Notes under the pieces: generated by a model
Databases searched by the model: none
What the model was told of the DNA's origin: nothing
What the model saw: the letters and a program-made list of their open reading frames with translations, nothing else
Assembly (NCBI RefSeq): GCF_022678645.1
Contig: NZ_JALBWV010000003.1
Location: 1-64,000, forward strand
Source: Saccharopolyspora soli
GTDB lineage: Bacteria; Actinomycetota; Actinomycetes; Mycobacteriales; Pseudonocardiaceae
Reading direction: 5' to 3'
DNA length: 64,000 nucleotides
Shown here: positions 15,590-25,122 of the stretch, in pieces
Numbering within the stretch: position 1 is the first letter of the stretch
Layout: every line of letters starts with the position of its first letter
Position numbers and translations under genes: made by a program

Positions 15590-16480
15590 TCATCGGCGAC
15601 GGTTGGACAGGAGCTCCGGGAGTCGCTGGAGCCAGGCTCGGGGGCCTGGGGTTTCGGATTTGAGCGCGGCGACCGCTGCGGCGTGCTCGATCCTGGTCGG
15701 GACCGTGGAGCCGGGCTGGCAGGCGAAGTAGCAGTAGGCGCCGTGGAAGACGTCGCCCGCACCGAGGGTGTCGACCGCCTGGATGCTGGGTGGGAGCACG
15801 GTTCCGTGGTCGGCCTGGTGCCACCAGCGCACCGGCTCGCCGCCGTGCGTCGTGATCACGGTCGGCACGCCTTGGTCGAGCAGGGCGTGCGCAGTCGTCT
15901 CGGAGCTCGTCGAGCCCGGCACCCGGAAGTCGGCCGAGGCGATGACCGTCTCGGCGCGCGGTAGCAGTGCCCGCATGGTCGGCTTCCACCGTCCGGCATC
16001 GACCACCACCGGCGCGGATGCCGCGTTGATGGCAGCGTCGGCGAGCACCGGGTGGTGACCGTCGACCAGGACCACGTCGGCATCGCCGACGAGTTCGGAC
16101 AGTTCCGGCGCGTGCTGGACCTGCAGCGCGGTGGTGTCCATCCCGACGACCGAGCGCGCACCGGTGCTTCGGGTGACCGCCACGGCGGACACCGGGGCGT
16201 CGGCGGTCAGGTCCTCCGCGGCGTCGACGATGGTGACCGCGTGGGACTCCAGGTCGGCTCGGATGACCGCGGCGATCGGACTGCGACCGATCGCGGTGAC
16301 CAGCACGGCCCGGCCGCCGAGGCCGGCGAAGGTGACCGCCGCGTTCGCCGCCGGTCCACCGGCCGCGACGAACTGGGCCGTCGCGGTGGTCTTCTGGTTG
16401 GCCGCCGGGCGGGCATCGACGTGGTGCACGACGTCCAAGGTGCTCAGGCCGACGAAAATGCCGCACGGGGGAACAGCCAT
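15590..16480 (-). CDS. PfkB-family carbohydrate kinase
   Basis: 296 residues of the ribokinase/PfkB fold. The N-terminal Gly-Gly motif (VAAGGPAANAAV, about 39-50) contacts sugar, and the C-terminal signature DTLGAGDVFHGAY (237-249) holds the anion hole and catalytic base Asp243. It phosphorylates a sugar hydroxyl with ATP, probably at position 1 or 6 of a ketose or pentose. It is divergent from a fructose/ribose-type ABC transporter 203 bases away, so the imported sugar is its likely substrate. The start is ATG 16480. A palindromic repeat follows the stop. Confidence 0.85.
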   Translation of the reverse strand: MAVPPCGIFVGLSTLDVVHHVDARPAANQKTTATAQFVAAGGPAANAAVTFAGLGGRAVLVTAIGRSPIAAVIRADLESHAVTIVDAAEDLTADAPVSAVAVTRSTGARSVVGMDTTALQVQHAPELSELVGDADVVLVDGHHPVLADAAINAASAPVVVDAGRWKPTMRALLPRAETVIASADFRVPGSTSSETTAHALLDQGVPTVITTHGGEPVRWWHQADHGTVLPPSIQAVDTLGAGDVFHGAYCYFACQPGSTVPTRIEHAAAVAALKSETPGPRAWLQRLPELLSNRRR

Positions 16481-16594
16481 GCTGCCAGTCTAGTCGGCCG
16501 AAATCCCAGTGCTGGTCGGGAAAACCGCTACATGTCCTCAGTGGCCCGGTTCCGGAGTGCGTGGCGCTGCGCCGGAAGGCGTGCTGGGAAGACC

Positions 16595-16623
16595 TTGTCC
16601 GGGTACGGCGCGATTCCTACGAT
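16595..16623 (+). promoter_or_regulatory. Candidate promoter of the sugar ABC operon
   Basis: TTGTCC (16595-16600) and TACGAT (16618-16623) are separated by 17 bases, a good match to SigA-type -35/-10 spacing. The start codon of the binding protein lies 60 bases downstream. This is motif matching only. Confidence 0.35.
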
Positions 16624-16682
16624 GCCGGTGTTGATCGGTTCTGCCGAGAAGGCTTCGCGCCGCCCTCAATGTGGAGGACACC

Positions 16683-17690
16683 ATGTTCAAACGTGGCCTG
16701 ACGATCGTGGTCACCCTGCTGGCGCTGACCGCCGCGGGGTGTTCGGCCGAACGGGAATGGGGCGGCGGTCCGGCGACCGCGAACGGCACGGCCAAGATCG
16801 GCCTGATCACCAAGACCGACACCAACCCGTACTTCGTGGACCTCCGCGCGTCCGCGCAGGCCGCCGCAACCGCGAAGGGCGCCGAGTTCATCGCGCTGGC
16901 CGGGCAGTTCGACGGCGACAACGACGGTCAGGTGCGGGCCATCGAGAACTTCATGCAGCAGGGCGTGAACACCATCCTGATCACGCCGAACTCGTCCACC
17001 GGCGTGCTGGACGCCATCGCCCGCGCCCGGCAGGCCGGGATCATGGTCATCGCCCTGGACACCGCGACCGAACCGGCCGAGGCGGTGGACGCCACCTTCG
17101 CCACCGACAACTTCGAGGCCGGTCGGCAGCAGGGCGCCTACGCCAAAGCCGCCCTCGGGAGCGCACCGCCGAAGCTGCTGATGATCGACGGCACCGCAGG
17201 CGCCTCCGTCAACACTCAGCGGCACAACGGATTCCTCGCTGGGATGGGCTTGCCCGAAGGTGCACCGGAAATCCTCGGCACCCAGAACGCCAACGGCGAC
17301 CAGAACCTGGCCCAGCAGGGCATGGAGAACCTGCTGGCCCGCACCAGCGACATCAACGTCGTCTACACGATGAACGAGCCGACCGCGCGCGGCGCGCACG
17401 CGGCGTTGCAGGCGCGCGGGTTGGCCGGGTCGGTGGTGATGGCGTCCATCGACGGCGGTTGCGAGGGCGTGGCGAACGTGGCCGCCGGGCAGATCCGGGC
17501 GACCGTGATGCAGTTCCCGGACAAGATGGCGCAGCTGGGCGTCGACGCCGCCGTCGAATACGCCAAGACGCAGCGCAAGCCCACCGGTTTCCACGACACC
17601 GGCTCGGTGTTGATCAGCAACCAGCCGATGCCCGGCGTGCGCAGTGAAACGGTGGCCTGGGGCGAGCAGAACTGCTGGGGAGACAAGTGA
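16683..17690 (+). CDS. Sugar ABC transporter substrate-binding lipoprotein (FrcB-like)
   Basis: 335 residues. ATG 16683 follows GGAGG by five bases. A lipoprotein signal ends in LTAAGC with the lipidated Cys at residue 20. The mature part is a type-I periplasmic binding fold: KIGLITKTDTNPYFVDLR, then QGVNTILITPNSS and VIALDTATEP. The sequence and the order binding protein, permease, ATPase resemble FrcBCA fructose systems. The next gene overlaps its stop (GTGA). It captures the sugar on the outer face of the membrane for the permease at 17687. Confidence 0.85.
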   Translation: MFKRGLTIVVTLLALTAAGCSAEREWGGGPATANGTAKIGLITKTDTNPYFVDLRASAQAAATAKGAEFIALAGQFDGDNDGQVRAIENFMQQGVNTILITPNSSTGVLDAIARARQAGIMVIALDTATEPAEAVDATFATDNFEAGRQQGAYAKAALGSAPPKLLMIDGTAGASVNTQRHNGFLAGMGLPEGAPEILGTQNANGDQNLAQQGMENLLARTSDINVVYTMNEPTARGAHAALQARGLAGSVVMASIDGGCEGVANVAAGQIRATVMQFPDKMAQLGVDAAVEYAKTQRKPTGFHDTGSVLISNQPMPGVRSETVAWGEQNCWGDK

Positions 17691-18679
17691 CGACAACGCT
17701 TCCCGAGTCGGAGGTCGACGAGCGACCGGGCGTTCGCGAGTTCCTGTTGCGCGCACCGGCAGTCGGTCCCGCCTTGGCCCTGGTCGTGGCCATCGCGGTG
17801 TTCTCGGTGTTCACCGACACCTTCCTGAACCCGGACAACCTGTCACTGGTGGTGCAGCAGTCGTTGGTGATCGGCACACTCGCGCTCGGGCAGACACTGA
17901 TCATCCTCACCGGCGGCATCGACCTCGCCAACGCCTCCGCCGCGGTGTTGGCCACGCTGATCATGGCCAAGCTGGCCCTCGGCGCAACGCCCGGTTTCGT
18001 CGCGCTGCTGCTGGGAATCGCGGTGACCGCGGTCATCGGCGCGGTGGTCGGTTCGCTGGTGACGCAGGTGCGGCTGCCGCCGTTCATCGTCACGTTGGGC
18101 ATGCTCACGATGCTCACCGCGGTGGCCAAGCTGTTCGCCGATGGCGAGGCGGTACCGACCACCGATCCGCTGCTGACCTGGCTCGGCACCCGCCGCTACC
18201 TCTTCGGCGGCATCGAGATCACCTACGGCATGACGCTGGCACTGCTGATGTACCTCGTGGTCTGGTACGCGCTGACCAAGACCGCCTGGGGCAAGCACGT
18301 CTACGCCGTCGGAAACGCGCCGGAGGCGGCCCGGCTGTCCGGCATCAAGGTCAACCGCACCCTGCTGTCGGTTTACCTCGTCGCCGGGGTGATCTTCGGC
18401 CTGGCCGCGTGGCAGGCGCTCGGTCGGGTGCCCAACGCCGACCCGAACGCCTACCAGCTGGGCAACCTCGACTCGATCACCGCGGTGGTGCTCGGCGGGA
18501 CGAGCCTGTTCGGCGGCCGGGGTTCGGTGCTGGGGACGATGATGGGGGCGCTGATCGTGGCGGTGCTGCGCTCCGGGCTGACCCAACTCGGCGTCGACGC
18601 GCTCTACCAGGACGTCGCGACCGGGGCGCTGGTGATCGCCGCGGTGGTGGTGGACCGGGTGGCGAGGAGGAAGAGCTGA
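17687..18679 (+). CDS. Sugar ABC transporter permease (FrcC-like)
   Basis: 330 residues, GTG 17687 overlapping the previous stop by four bases. It shows 8-10 hydrophobic segments typical of the RbsC/FrcC branch. Motifs seen are LALGQTLIILTGGIDLANAS (TGGIDLS-like signature) and LGGTSLFGGRGSVLGTMMGA near the C-terminus. It forms the membrane channel for the sugar bound by the upstream lipoprotein. The ATPase gene overlaps its stop codon. Confidence 0.88.
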   Translation: MTTTLPESEVDERPGVREFLLRAPAVGPALALVVAIAVFSVFTDTFLNPDNLSLVVQQSLVIGTLALGQTLIILTGGIDLANASAAVLATLIMAKLALGATPGFVALLLGIAVTAVIGAVVGSLVTQVRLPPFIVTLGMLTMLTAVAKLFADGEAVPTTDPLLTWLGTRRYLFGGIEITYGMTLALLMYLVVWYALTKTAWGKHVYAVGNAPEAARLSGIKVNRTLLSVYLVAGVIFGLAAWQALGRVPNADPNAYQLGNLDSITAVVLGGTSLFGGRGSVLGTMMGALIVAVLRSGLTQLGVDALYQDVATGALVIAAVVVDRVARRKS

Positions 18680-19488
18680 TGGTGCCAACACTTTCCGCCC
18701 GCGGCCTGGTCAAGCACTACGGCCGGGTGACCGCCATCGACGGTGCCGACTTCGAGGTTTACCCCGGCGAGGTGCTGGCGGTCGTGGGGGACAACGGGGC
18801 GGGCAAGTCGAGCCTGATCAAGGCGCTGTCCGGTGCCTTGCTCCCGGAGGCGGGCGAGATCGCGGTGGACGGCGAGGTGGTCCACTTCCGCGGCCCGCTG
18901 GACGCTCGCCGCTACGGCATCGAGACCGTGTACCAGGACCTGGCGCTCGCACCGGCGCAGGACATCGCCTCGAACATGTTCCTGGCCAGGGAGAAACGGC
19001 ATCCGGGCCTGCTGGGACGGGTGTTCCGCAAGGTCGACCAGGCGGGCATGCGGGCCGAGGCGCAACGGGTGCTCGACGAGCTCGGCATCGCGGTGAAGTC
19101 GATCAGCCAGCCGGTGGAGACGTTGTCCGGTGGGCAGCGGCAGGGCGTGGCGGTCGCGCGAGCGGCGGCGTTCGGCACCAAAGCGGTGATCATGGACGAG
19201 CCGACCGCGGCGCTCGGGGTCGCCGAGTCGGGCAAGGTGCTGGCGCTGATCGACCGGATCCGGCAGCGCGGGCTGCCGGTGGTGCTGATCAGCCACAACA
19301 TGCCGCAGGTGTTCGAGATCGCGGACCGGATCCACGTGCACCGGCTCGGGCGGCGGGTCGGGGTGGTGACGCCCCGCAGCCACACCATGAACCAGGTGGT
19401 GGGGTTGATCACGGGCGCGCTGCGCATCGGTGCTGACGGCGAGCTGGAGGAGGTTCCGGCGGCAGTCCGGACCGGTCTGGGGGAATAG
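18679..19488 (+). CDS. Sugar ABC transporter ATPase, single-domain (FrcA-like)
   Basis: 269 residues. Walker A GDNGAGKSS, Q-loop TVYQDLALAP, signature LSGGQRQGVAVARA, Walker B VIMDEPTAALG and H-loop LISHNM are all present. It has a single nucleotide-binding domain, unlike RbsA/XylG, which are tandem; FrcA-type ATPases share this short form and work as homodimers. ATG 18679 overlaps the permease stop. A convergent LysR gene ends nine bases downstream. Confidence 0.88.
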   Translation: MVPTLSARGLVKHYGRVTAIDGADFEVYPGEVLAVVGDNGAGKSSLIKALSGALLPEAGEIAVDGEVVHFRGPLDARRYGIETVYQDLALAPAQDIASNMFLAREKRHPGLLGRVFRKVDQAGMRAEAQRVLDELGIAVKSISQPVETLSGGQRQGVAVARAAAFGTKAVIMDEPTAALGVAESGKVLALIDRIRQRGLPVVLISHNMPQVFEIADRIHVHRLGRRVGVVTPRSHTMNQVVGLITGALRIGADGELEEVPAAVRTGLGE

Positions 19489-19497
19489 CCCGCCGCG

Positions 19498-20403
19498 TCA
19501 CCGGGACTGCGGCGCGGCGGACTTGAGCGCGGTCAGGAAGTTCGCGACAGCTGGCCGGGTTTCGGTACCCCGGCGGATCGCGGCGTGGATGCGTCGCTGC
19601 ACCGGATGTCCGGTGGTGGCGACGGTGGTCACCGCCTCCGTGGCCGGTAGGCGCGCGGAGCGCGGCACCAGCGCAACCCCCAACCCCGCTTCGACCAGCG
19701 CGATCACCGCGGCCCAGTCGCTGGCGCGGTGCCGCACGGTGGGTTGGAAGCCAGCGGCTGCGCACGCCGAATGCAGCAGTTGGTCGCAGGTGTCGCCAGC
19801 CAACGTGCTGATCCAGTCCTGATCGGCCAGCAGCGCCAGGTCGGCGGCTCCGCGCTGCGCGATGGGATGGTCCGCGGGAACGGCCAGGCAGCACTCCTCG
19901 GTGCCGAGCTCGACGCGGGTGCATCGCGGATCGTCGTCGGCGAGCGCGACGTTCGCCGTCACCGAGACGATGACGTCCAGTTCGCCGTTGCAGAGCCGAT
20001 CGAGGCAGTCGGGCATGGTGATCTCGTGGATGCCGACCCGCAGCCGTGGATACTGCTCGCGGACCGCTCGCGCCGCCGGGATCAGCAGGGTCGGGATCAG
20101 CGACGGGACGGCGCCGACGCAGAGCTGCCCCAACGCGCCGTTGGCGGCCGCCTGCACGTCGCCGAGCGCGCGTTCCATGTGGGCGAGCAGCGCGTAGGCG
20201 TGGTCGACCAGGACGCGGCCGGATTCGGTCAGGCGCAGGCGTCGCCCGTCGACTTCGGTCAGCGGCGCGCCCGCCTCTTTCGTGAGCGTGGCCAGCTGTT
20301 GGGAAGCAGCGGACGGCGAAATGTGCAACGCCGACGCGGCTGCGTGCAACGTGCCTCGTTCGTGCAGCGCCACCAGCAGGCTCAGCCGGGTCGGATCAAT
20401 CAT
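19498..20403 (-). CDS. LysR-family transcriptional regulator
   Basis: 301 residues, ATG 20403. The HTH reads LSLLVALHERGTLHAAASAL, then SPSAASQQLATLTKEAGAPL. The effector domain carries GLGVALVPRSARLP near the C-terminus. It is divergent from the SDR gene at 20573, with 169 bases between the starts. The usual LysR arrangement suggests it controls that gene. Confidence 0.85.
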   Translation of the reverse strand: MIDPTRLSLLVALHERGTLHAAASALHISPSAASQQLATLTKEAGAPLTEVDGRRLRLTESGRVLVDHAYALLAHMERALGDVQAAANGALGQLCVGAVPSLIPTLLIPAARAVREQYPRLRVGIHEITMPDCLDRLCNGELDVIVSVTANVALADDDPRCTRVELGTEECCLAVPADHPIAQRGAADLALLADQDWISTLAGDTCDQLLHSACAAAGFQPTVRHRASDWAAVIALVEAGLGVALVPRSARLPATEAVTTVATTGHPVQRRIHAAIRRGTETRPAVANFLTALKSAAPQSR

Positions 20404-20572
20404 GCACGAAATCTTACCGTTATCAGAGAAAGTGTCCCACCTGTGTTGACGTTTTCCCCGGACGGCGGGGGAGCCTGGCGAATCCCGCTCGGGGTCCGCT
20501 GACGCGCGGTCGGCGGGCCATCCCGGCTGGAGTATCAATGTGACGGTTGAGCAGTCACGGATGGGAGGGCTG

Positions 20573-21316
20573 ATGGGCGACATGCGAGTCGCGGTGGTGA
20601 CCGGCGCCGGATCGGGCGTGGGGCGGGAGATCGCGCAGGCGCTGCTCGGCGCGGGATACCACGTGGCGCTGGCGGGTCGGCGGCCCGAGCCGCTGCGGGA
20701 GACCGCACGGGGTTCCACCGCAGCCAGCGTTATCCCGACCGATGTCGGTTCGCCCGATTCGGTCGCCGCGCTGTTCGACGGGGTGCGCGACGAGTGGGGG
20801 CGGCTGGACCTGCTGGTCAACAACGCGGGCTCGTTCGGTGCGCCCGGCTCGGTGGGCGAGCTGTCCCCCGACGACTGGCAGGCGACCGTGCAGGTCAACC
20901 TGACCGGTTCGTTCCTGTGCGCGCACCACGCGTTCCGGATCATGCGGGACCAGGACCCGCAGGGCGGCCGGATCATCAACAACGGCTCGATCTCCGCGCA
21001 CAGCCCGCGACCCCGCAGCGTCGCCTACACCGCGACCAAGCACGCCATCACGGGCCTGACCAAGTCGATTTCGCTGGACGGCCGGGCCTACGGCATCGCC
21101 TGCGGGCAGATCGACATCGGCAACGCCGCCACCGAGATGACTGCGGGCATCGCAACCGGCGCGGTCCAGGCGGACGGATCGGTGCGCCCCGAGCCGACCT
21201 TCGACGCCCACCACGTGGCGGAGGCGGTGCTCTACATGGCGAGCCTGCCGCTGACGGCCAACGTCCAGTTCCTGACCATCACCGCCACCGCCATGCCGTT
21301 CATCGGCCGCGGCTAG
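20573..21316 (+). CDS. Short-chain dehydrogenase/reductase
   Basis: About 247 residues. The cofactor loop [34 protein letters not shown] (catalytic Ser) and [11 protein letters not shown] (Tyr-x3-Lys) are all present, so the classical SDR tetrad is intact. AGRRPE after beta-2 suggests NADP(H) preference. Four in-frame starts exist (GTG 20540, ATG 20561, 20573, 20582); ATG 20573 is preferred because GGGAGG sits four bases upstream. It is divergent from a LysR gene that probably controls it. The substrate is unknown. Confidence 0.85.
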   Translation: MGDMRVAVVTGAGSGVGREIAQALLGAGYHVALAGRRPEPLRETARGSTAASVIPTDVGSPDSVAALFDGVRDEWGRLDLLVNNAGSFGAPGSVGELSPDDWQATVQVNLTGSFLCAHHAFRIMRDQDPQGGRIINNGSISAHSPRPRSVAYTATKHAITGLTKSISLDGRAYGIACGQIDIGNAATEMTAGIATGAVQADGSVRPEPTFDAHHVAEAVLYMASLPLTANVQFLTITATAMPFIGRG

Positions 21317-21322
21317 GCGTGT

Positions 21323-21370
21323 GGTCGTGAGTGCCCAACCGGGCTCCAACCCGGTTGCGCACTCACGACC
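21323..21370. repeat. Palindromic repeat, GGTCGTGAGTGC family, copy 1
   Basis: Arms of 21 bp, GGTCGTGAGTGCCCAACCGGG (21323-21343) and its complement (21350-21370), have one mismatch and a six-base loop CTCCAA. It fills the whole gap between the convergent SDR and LLM genes, and its right end touches the LLM stop codon. It could act as a bidirectional terminator. A second full copy is at 27559-27606 and a half copy at 27709-27734. Confidence 0.8.
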
Positions 21371-22512
21371 TATGCGGCTTCCCAAGCTTTGGCGAGGAGT
21401 TCGTAGGAGCGGACTCGGTCGGCGTGGTCGTGGGTGATCGTGGTGATCACGAGTTCGTCGGCATCCGTGGCGTCGCGCAGCGTCGTCAGCTTGCGCACCA
21501 CGGCCTCCGGGGTGCCGACGAATTGCGTGTCGACCCGGTCGGCGACGATTTCGCGTGCCTGGTCGGTCCAGTCGAATTCGGCGGCTTCCGCCGGGCTGGG
21601 GAACCGGATCGCGCCGTCGCCAGCGCGGATGCTGTGCACCCACGGCGCGTAGGGCGCGGCCAGTTCGCGGGCCTTCGCGTCGGTGTCGGCGACCACCACG
21701 TCCGCCGACACCACCACGTACGGCCGCTCCAGCCTGGCGGAGGCGGTGAAGTCCTGCCGGTAGGCGGCCACCGCTTCGAGCACCGTGGACGGGCTGACGT
21801 GGTAGTTCGCCGCGAACGGCAGGCCCAGCGAGCCCGCGGTGGCCGAGCTCTCCCCGGCGCTGGAGCCGAGGATCCAGACGTCGAGGTCGGCGCCCTCAGC
21901 GGGCACGGCTTGTACGGATCTGCCGCTGGCGGTCCGGAAATCGCCGCGGATGAACCGGATGACGTGCTCCACCTGGCTGCGGTAATCCAGGGTCGATTCG
22001 CCGCGCTCGCCGACCCTGAGCAGGTGTTGCTGCTCCTCGATGCGGGTCAGGAAGCTCTTCGACTTGGCCAGCGCGCGGGGTTTGGGCGGGATCAGCAGTC
22101 CGTCGACCACTTTCGATTCGGGTGCCGGACCGTCACCGGGATCGACGAACCGGCGCACTATGTCGCGGGCCCGGCCGGGCCCGGACCGGCCCAGCCCGAG
22201 GTCGATGCGGCCGGGGTGCAGCTGCGCGATCGTGCCGAACTGCTCGGCGACCACCAGCGGCGCGTGCTGGCCCAGCAGCACGGCGGCGGAGCCCACCCGG
22301 ATCCGGCTGGTCGCGCCGGCGACCAGCGCGATCAGCACCGCCGGTGCCGCCGAGGCGACGCCCGGCGTCAGGTGGTGCTCGGCCACCCAGTACCGGTGGT
22401 AGCCGAGGTGTTCGGTTCGCTGCGCGAGGTCGATGGTGTTGCGCAGGGCGTCGGCCGCGGTGCCTGTGGACACGATGGGCGACAGGTCGAGGATCGACAG
22501 CGGTGTGGGCAT
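21370..22512 (-). CDS. LLM-class flavin-dependent oxidoreductase (MsnO8-like)
   Basis: 380 residues of the bacterial luciferase-like fold. It opens with LSILDLSPI and carries [11 protein letters not shown] and [22 protein letters not shown], typical of the MsnO8/YhbW branch of FMNH2- or F420-using enzymes. ATG 22512 has GGAGGT eight bases upstream; GTG/ATG alternatives upstream are less likely. It is the last gene of a same-strand run with two NtaA/SnaA-type monooxygenases and a sulfonate-type binding protein, so it may help release sulfur from an organosulfur compound. Confidence 0.8.
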   Translation of the reverse strand: MPTPLSILDLSPIVSTGTAADALRNTIDLAQRTEHLGYHRYWVAEHHLTPGVASAAPAVLIALVAGATSRIRVGSAAVLLGQHAPLVVAEQFGTIAQLHPGRIDLGLGRSGPGRARDIVRRFVDPGDGPAPESKVVDGLLIPPKPRALAKSKSFLTRIEEQQHLLRVGERGESTLDYRSQVEHVIRFIRGDFRTASGRSVQAVPAEGADLDVWILGSSAGESSATAGSLGLPFAANYHVSPSTVLEAVAAYRQDFTASARLERPYVVVSADVVVADTDAKARELAAPYAPWVHSIRAGDGAIRFPSPAEAAEFDWTDQAREIVADRVDTQFVGTPEAVVRKLTTLRDATDADELVITTITHDHADRVRSYELLAKAWEAA

Positions 22513-22537
22513 CAGCGCGACCTCCAAGCTGGCCTGG

Positions 22538-23905
22538 TCATGACGCGGTTCTCGTGCTGCGCCGGGGGTTTTGCAGCGGTGCCAGCCCGAGGTTGTCGCG
22601 CAGCGTGGAGCCGGGGTATTCGGTGCGGTACACGCCGCGTTCCTGCAGCAGCGGTACCACGGTGTCGGCGAACTCGTCGAGACCGCCGGGAGTCAGGTGC
22701 GGGACGAGGATGAAGCCGTCGGCGGCGTCTTCCTGCACGAACCGGTTCATCGTCTCGGCCACGGTCGCCGGGCTGCCGATGAACGACTGCCGTGCTGTCA
22801 CCTCGATGATCAGTTCGCGGATGGACAGCTTCTTGGCTTCGGCCAGTTCCCGCCACTGCCGGGCGGTGTCGAGCGGATCTCGGAAGCGGCGGGTGCTCGC
22901 CCGGCCCTTGGTGATGGTGTCGGTGCCGACCTGGGGGTCGAAGGCGGGCAGCGGCCCGTCCGGGTCGAACTCGCTGAGATCGCGGTTCCACAGCTGTTCC
23001 AGGAAGCGGATGGCGGTCTGCGGGCTGACCTGCTGGTGCCGGATGTGGTCGGCGCGTTCCTGGGCCTCCGCGTCGGTGTCGCCGAGCACGACGGAAGTTC
23101 CCGGGAACACCAGCAGTTCGTCGCGCGACCGGCCGTGCCGGGCGAGTCGGCCCTTGACGTCGGCGTAGAAGTCCTTGCCCGCCTGGAAGGTGGCGTGCCC
23201 GGTGAAGATCGCGTCGGCGGATGAGGCGGCGAATTCGCGACCCGCGTCGGAATCACCGGCCTGGAAGATCACCGGTCGGCCCTGCGGGCTGCGCGGCACG
23301 TTGAACCGACCCGCGATGTCGAAGTGCGAGTCGTGGTGCTCGAAGCTGCCCGCTAGCGGATCGGTGAGGAAGGTTCCGGTGGCCTTGTCGGCGACGATCT
23401 CATCGCCGTGCCACGAGTCGAAGAGTTCCTGCGCGGTGCGCAGGAACAGTTGGGCGCGCTCGTAGCGCTGGTCCTCGGGCAGGAAGCCGCCGCGCCGGAA
23501 GTTCTCCCCGGTGAACGCATCCCACGAGGTGACCACGTTCCAGGCCGCCCGGCCGCCGGAGAGGTGGTCGAGGCTGGCGAACTGCCGGGCCACTTCGTAG
23601 GGCTCGTTGAACGTCGAGTTGATCGTGCCCGCCAGTCCGAGGTGCTCGGTGACCGCGGCCAGCCCGGCCAGCACGGTGAACGTGTCCGGGCGGCCCACCA
23701 CGTCCAGGTCGTAGATCTGCCCGGCGTGCTCCCGCAATCGCAATCCTTCGGCGAGGAACAGGAAATCGAACTTCGCGCGTTCGGCGGTGCTGGCCATGTG
23801 CTGGAACGAGGAGAACTCGATCTGGCTCAGCGAAGCCGGATCGCTCCACACCGTGGTGTTGTTCACGCCCGGGAAGTGCGCGGCCAGATGAATCTGCTTG
23901 CTCAC
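22538..23905 (-). CDS. NtaA/SnaA/DszA-family FMN-dependent monooxygenase
   Basis: 455 residues. [68 protein letters not shown] and [17 protein letters not shown] are hallmarks of the NtaA/SnaA/DszA branch of luciferase-like monooxygenases, which use FMNH2 from a separate reductase. GTG 23905 overlaps the stop of the upstream paralogue. Family members cleave C-S or C-N bonds (dibenzothiophene sulfone, sulfonates, nitrilotriacetate). Its place after a sulfonate-type binding protein points to sulfur scavenging. No flavin reductase gene is present. Confidence 0.85.
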   Translation of the reverse strand: MSKQIHLAAHFPGVNNTTVWSDPASLSQIEFSSFQHMASTAERAKFDFLFLAEGLRLREHAGQIYDLDVVGRPDTFTVLAGLAAVTEHLGLAGTINSTFNEPYEVARQFASLDHLSGGRAAWNVVTSWDAFTGENFRRGGFLPEDQRYERAQLFLRTAQELFDSWHGDEIVADKATGTFLTDPLAGSFEHHDSHFDIAGRFNVPRSPQGRPVIFQAGDSDAGREFAASSADAIFTGHATFQAGKDFYADVKGRLARHGRSRDELLVFPGTSVVLGDTDAEAQERADHIRHQQVSPQTAIRFLEQLWNRDLSEFDPDGPLPAFDPQVGTDTITKGRASTRRFRDPLDTARQWRELAEAKKLSIRELIIEVTARQSFIGSPATVAETMNRFVQEDAADGFILVPHLTPGGLDEFADTVVPLLQERGVYRTEYPGSTLRDNLGLAPLQNPRRSTRTAS

Positions 23906-25065
23906 TGGTGTCCTCCGGCGGTGACGGCGTAGCGGCTGGCGGGACGCGGCAGGCCGAACCGCTCGCGCAGCGTGTGGGCTTCGTAGGCGGTGCGGAACAC
24001 CCCGCGCCGCTGGAACTCCGGGACGAGGTCTCGGGTGATCGCGGTCAGGTCGTGCGCAATGGTGCCGGGCCGCAACCGGAATCCGGTCAGACCGGCCTCG
24101 GCCCAGGACAGCAGCCGGTCGGCGAGTTCGGCTGCGGTCCCGGTGAACACCGGTGCGTCCGAGGTGTACTCGGCGCCGTCGAGCTCGTCCAGCCGGGCCT
24201 TCCGGTCGGCCGCGTGCTCGCCGAGGAACACGACGAGGTCGCCGAAGACGTGCAGGGTGTCCGCCGCCCGCCTGGCGTCCAGTTGCTCGGCGCGGATGCG
24301 GCTTTCGATGATCCGCGCTTGTTCGGCGTCGTGCGGGGTGATGAACGCGATGTCGGCGGAGCCTGCCACGAACCGGTGCCCGGCGGAGTCGGTGGCCAGG
24401 GCGGTCACCAGCGGTTGCCCCTGCGGCGGTCGAGGCGTGATGGACGGTCCCTTGACGTTGAACCACTTCCCGGCGAAATCGATGTAGTGCAGCTTGTCGC
24501 GGTCGATGAACCGGCCGGTCGCGACATCGCGGATCTCCGCGTCGTCGTCCCAGCTGTCCCACAACCGCCGCACCACTTCGACGTAGTCGGCCGCTTCGTC
24601 GAAGAGCTCAGCCGCGTGCACGTCACGGCGGCCGAAGTGCGCGGCATCGCTGCGGCGGCCGGACACCTGCGCCTGCCACCCGGCCCGGCCCGTGCTGATG
24701 TAGTCGAGGCTGGCGACGGCTTTCGAGACGTGGAACGGCTCGGTGTGGGTGACCACCGCGCTGGGCACCAGGCCGATGTGCTCGGTGCGGGGCGCGACGC
24801 GGGCGGCGATCAGCCCCGCGTCGAGTCGGCCGCGCACCTGGTCGGTCCGGTCGTCCGGTCCGTCCGCCCGGCTGGACTGCGGCCCGAGCGCGTCTTCGAA
24901 GGTGACGAAGTCGAGCAGCCCGCGTTCGGCCTCCTGCACCAGATCGACCCAGTACCCGGCGGTGAACAGTTCGCCGGGCCGCGCGTCTTCGGCCCGCCAT
25001 GCGGCGGGATGCCAACCGGCGCCGTCCAGCGCCACCGCGAGGTGCAACTTCTGCTGTGCTGCCAT
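23902..25065 (-). CDS. LLM-class flavin-dependent monooxygenase (NtaA/SnaA-related)
   Basis: 387 residues. KLHLAVALDGAGWHPAAWR, ERGLLDFVTFEDALG, VVTHTEPFHVSKAVASLDYI and SGRRSDAAHFG place it near the previous gene but in a shorter subfamily. ATG 25065 follows GGAAGGA closely. Its end overlaps the next gene start by four bases, so the two are coupled. It is probably a second specificity in the same organosulfur pathway; the substrate is not known. Confidence 0.82.
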   Translation of the reverse strand: MAAQQKLHLAVALDGAGWHPAAWRAEDARPGELFTAGYWVDLVQEAERGLLDFVTFEDALGPQSSRADGPDDRTDQVRGRLDAGLIAARVAPRTEHIGLVPSAVVTHTEPFHVSKAVASLDYISTGRAGWQAQVSGRRSDAAHFGRRDVHAAELFDEAADYVEVVRRLWDSWDDDAEIRDVATGRFIDRDKLHYIDFAGKWFNVKGPSITPRPPQGQPLVTALATDSAGHRFVAGSADIAFITPHDAEQARIIESRIRAEQLDARRAADTLHVFGDLVVFLGEHAADRKARLDELDGAEYTSDAPVFTGTAAELADRLLSWAEAGLTGFRLRPGTIAHDLTAITRDLVPEFQRRGVFRTAYEAHTLRERFGLPRPASRYAVTAGGHQ

Positions 25066-25122
25066 GGGCAGGTCCTTCCGGCCAGCGGTGGGCACTGGGA
25101 CGGCGGTGTCCACAGTGTTGGG

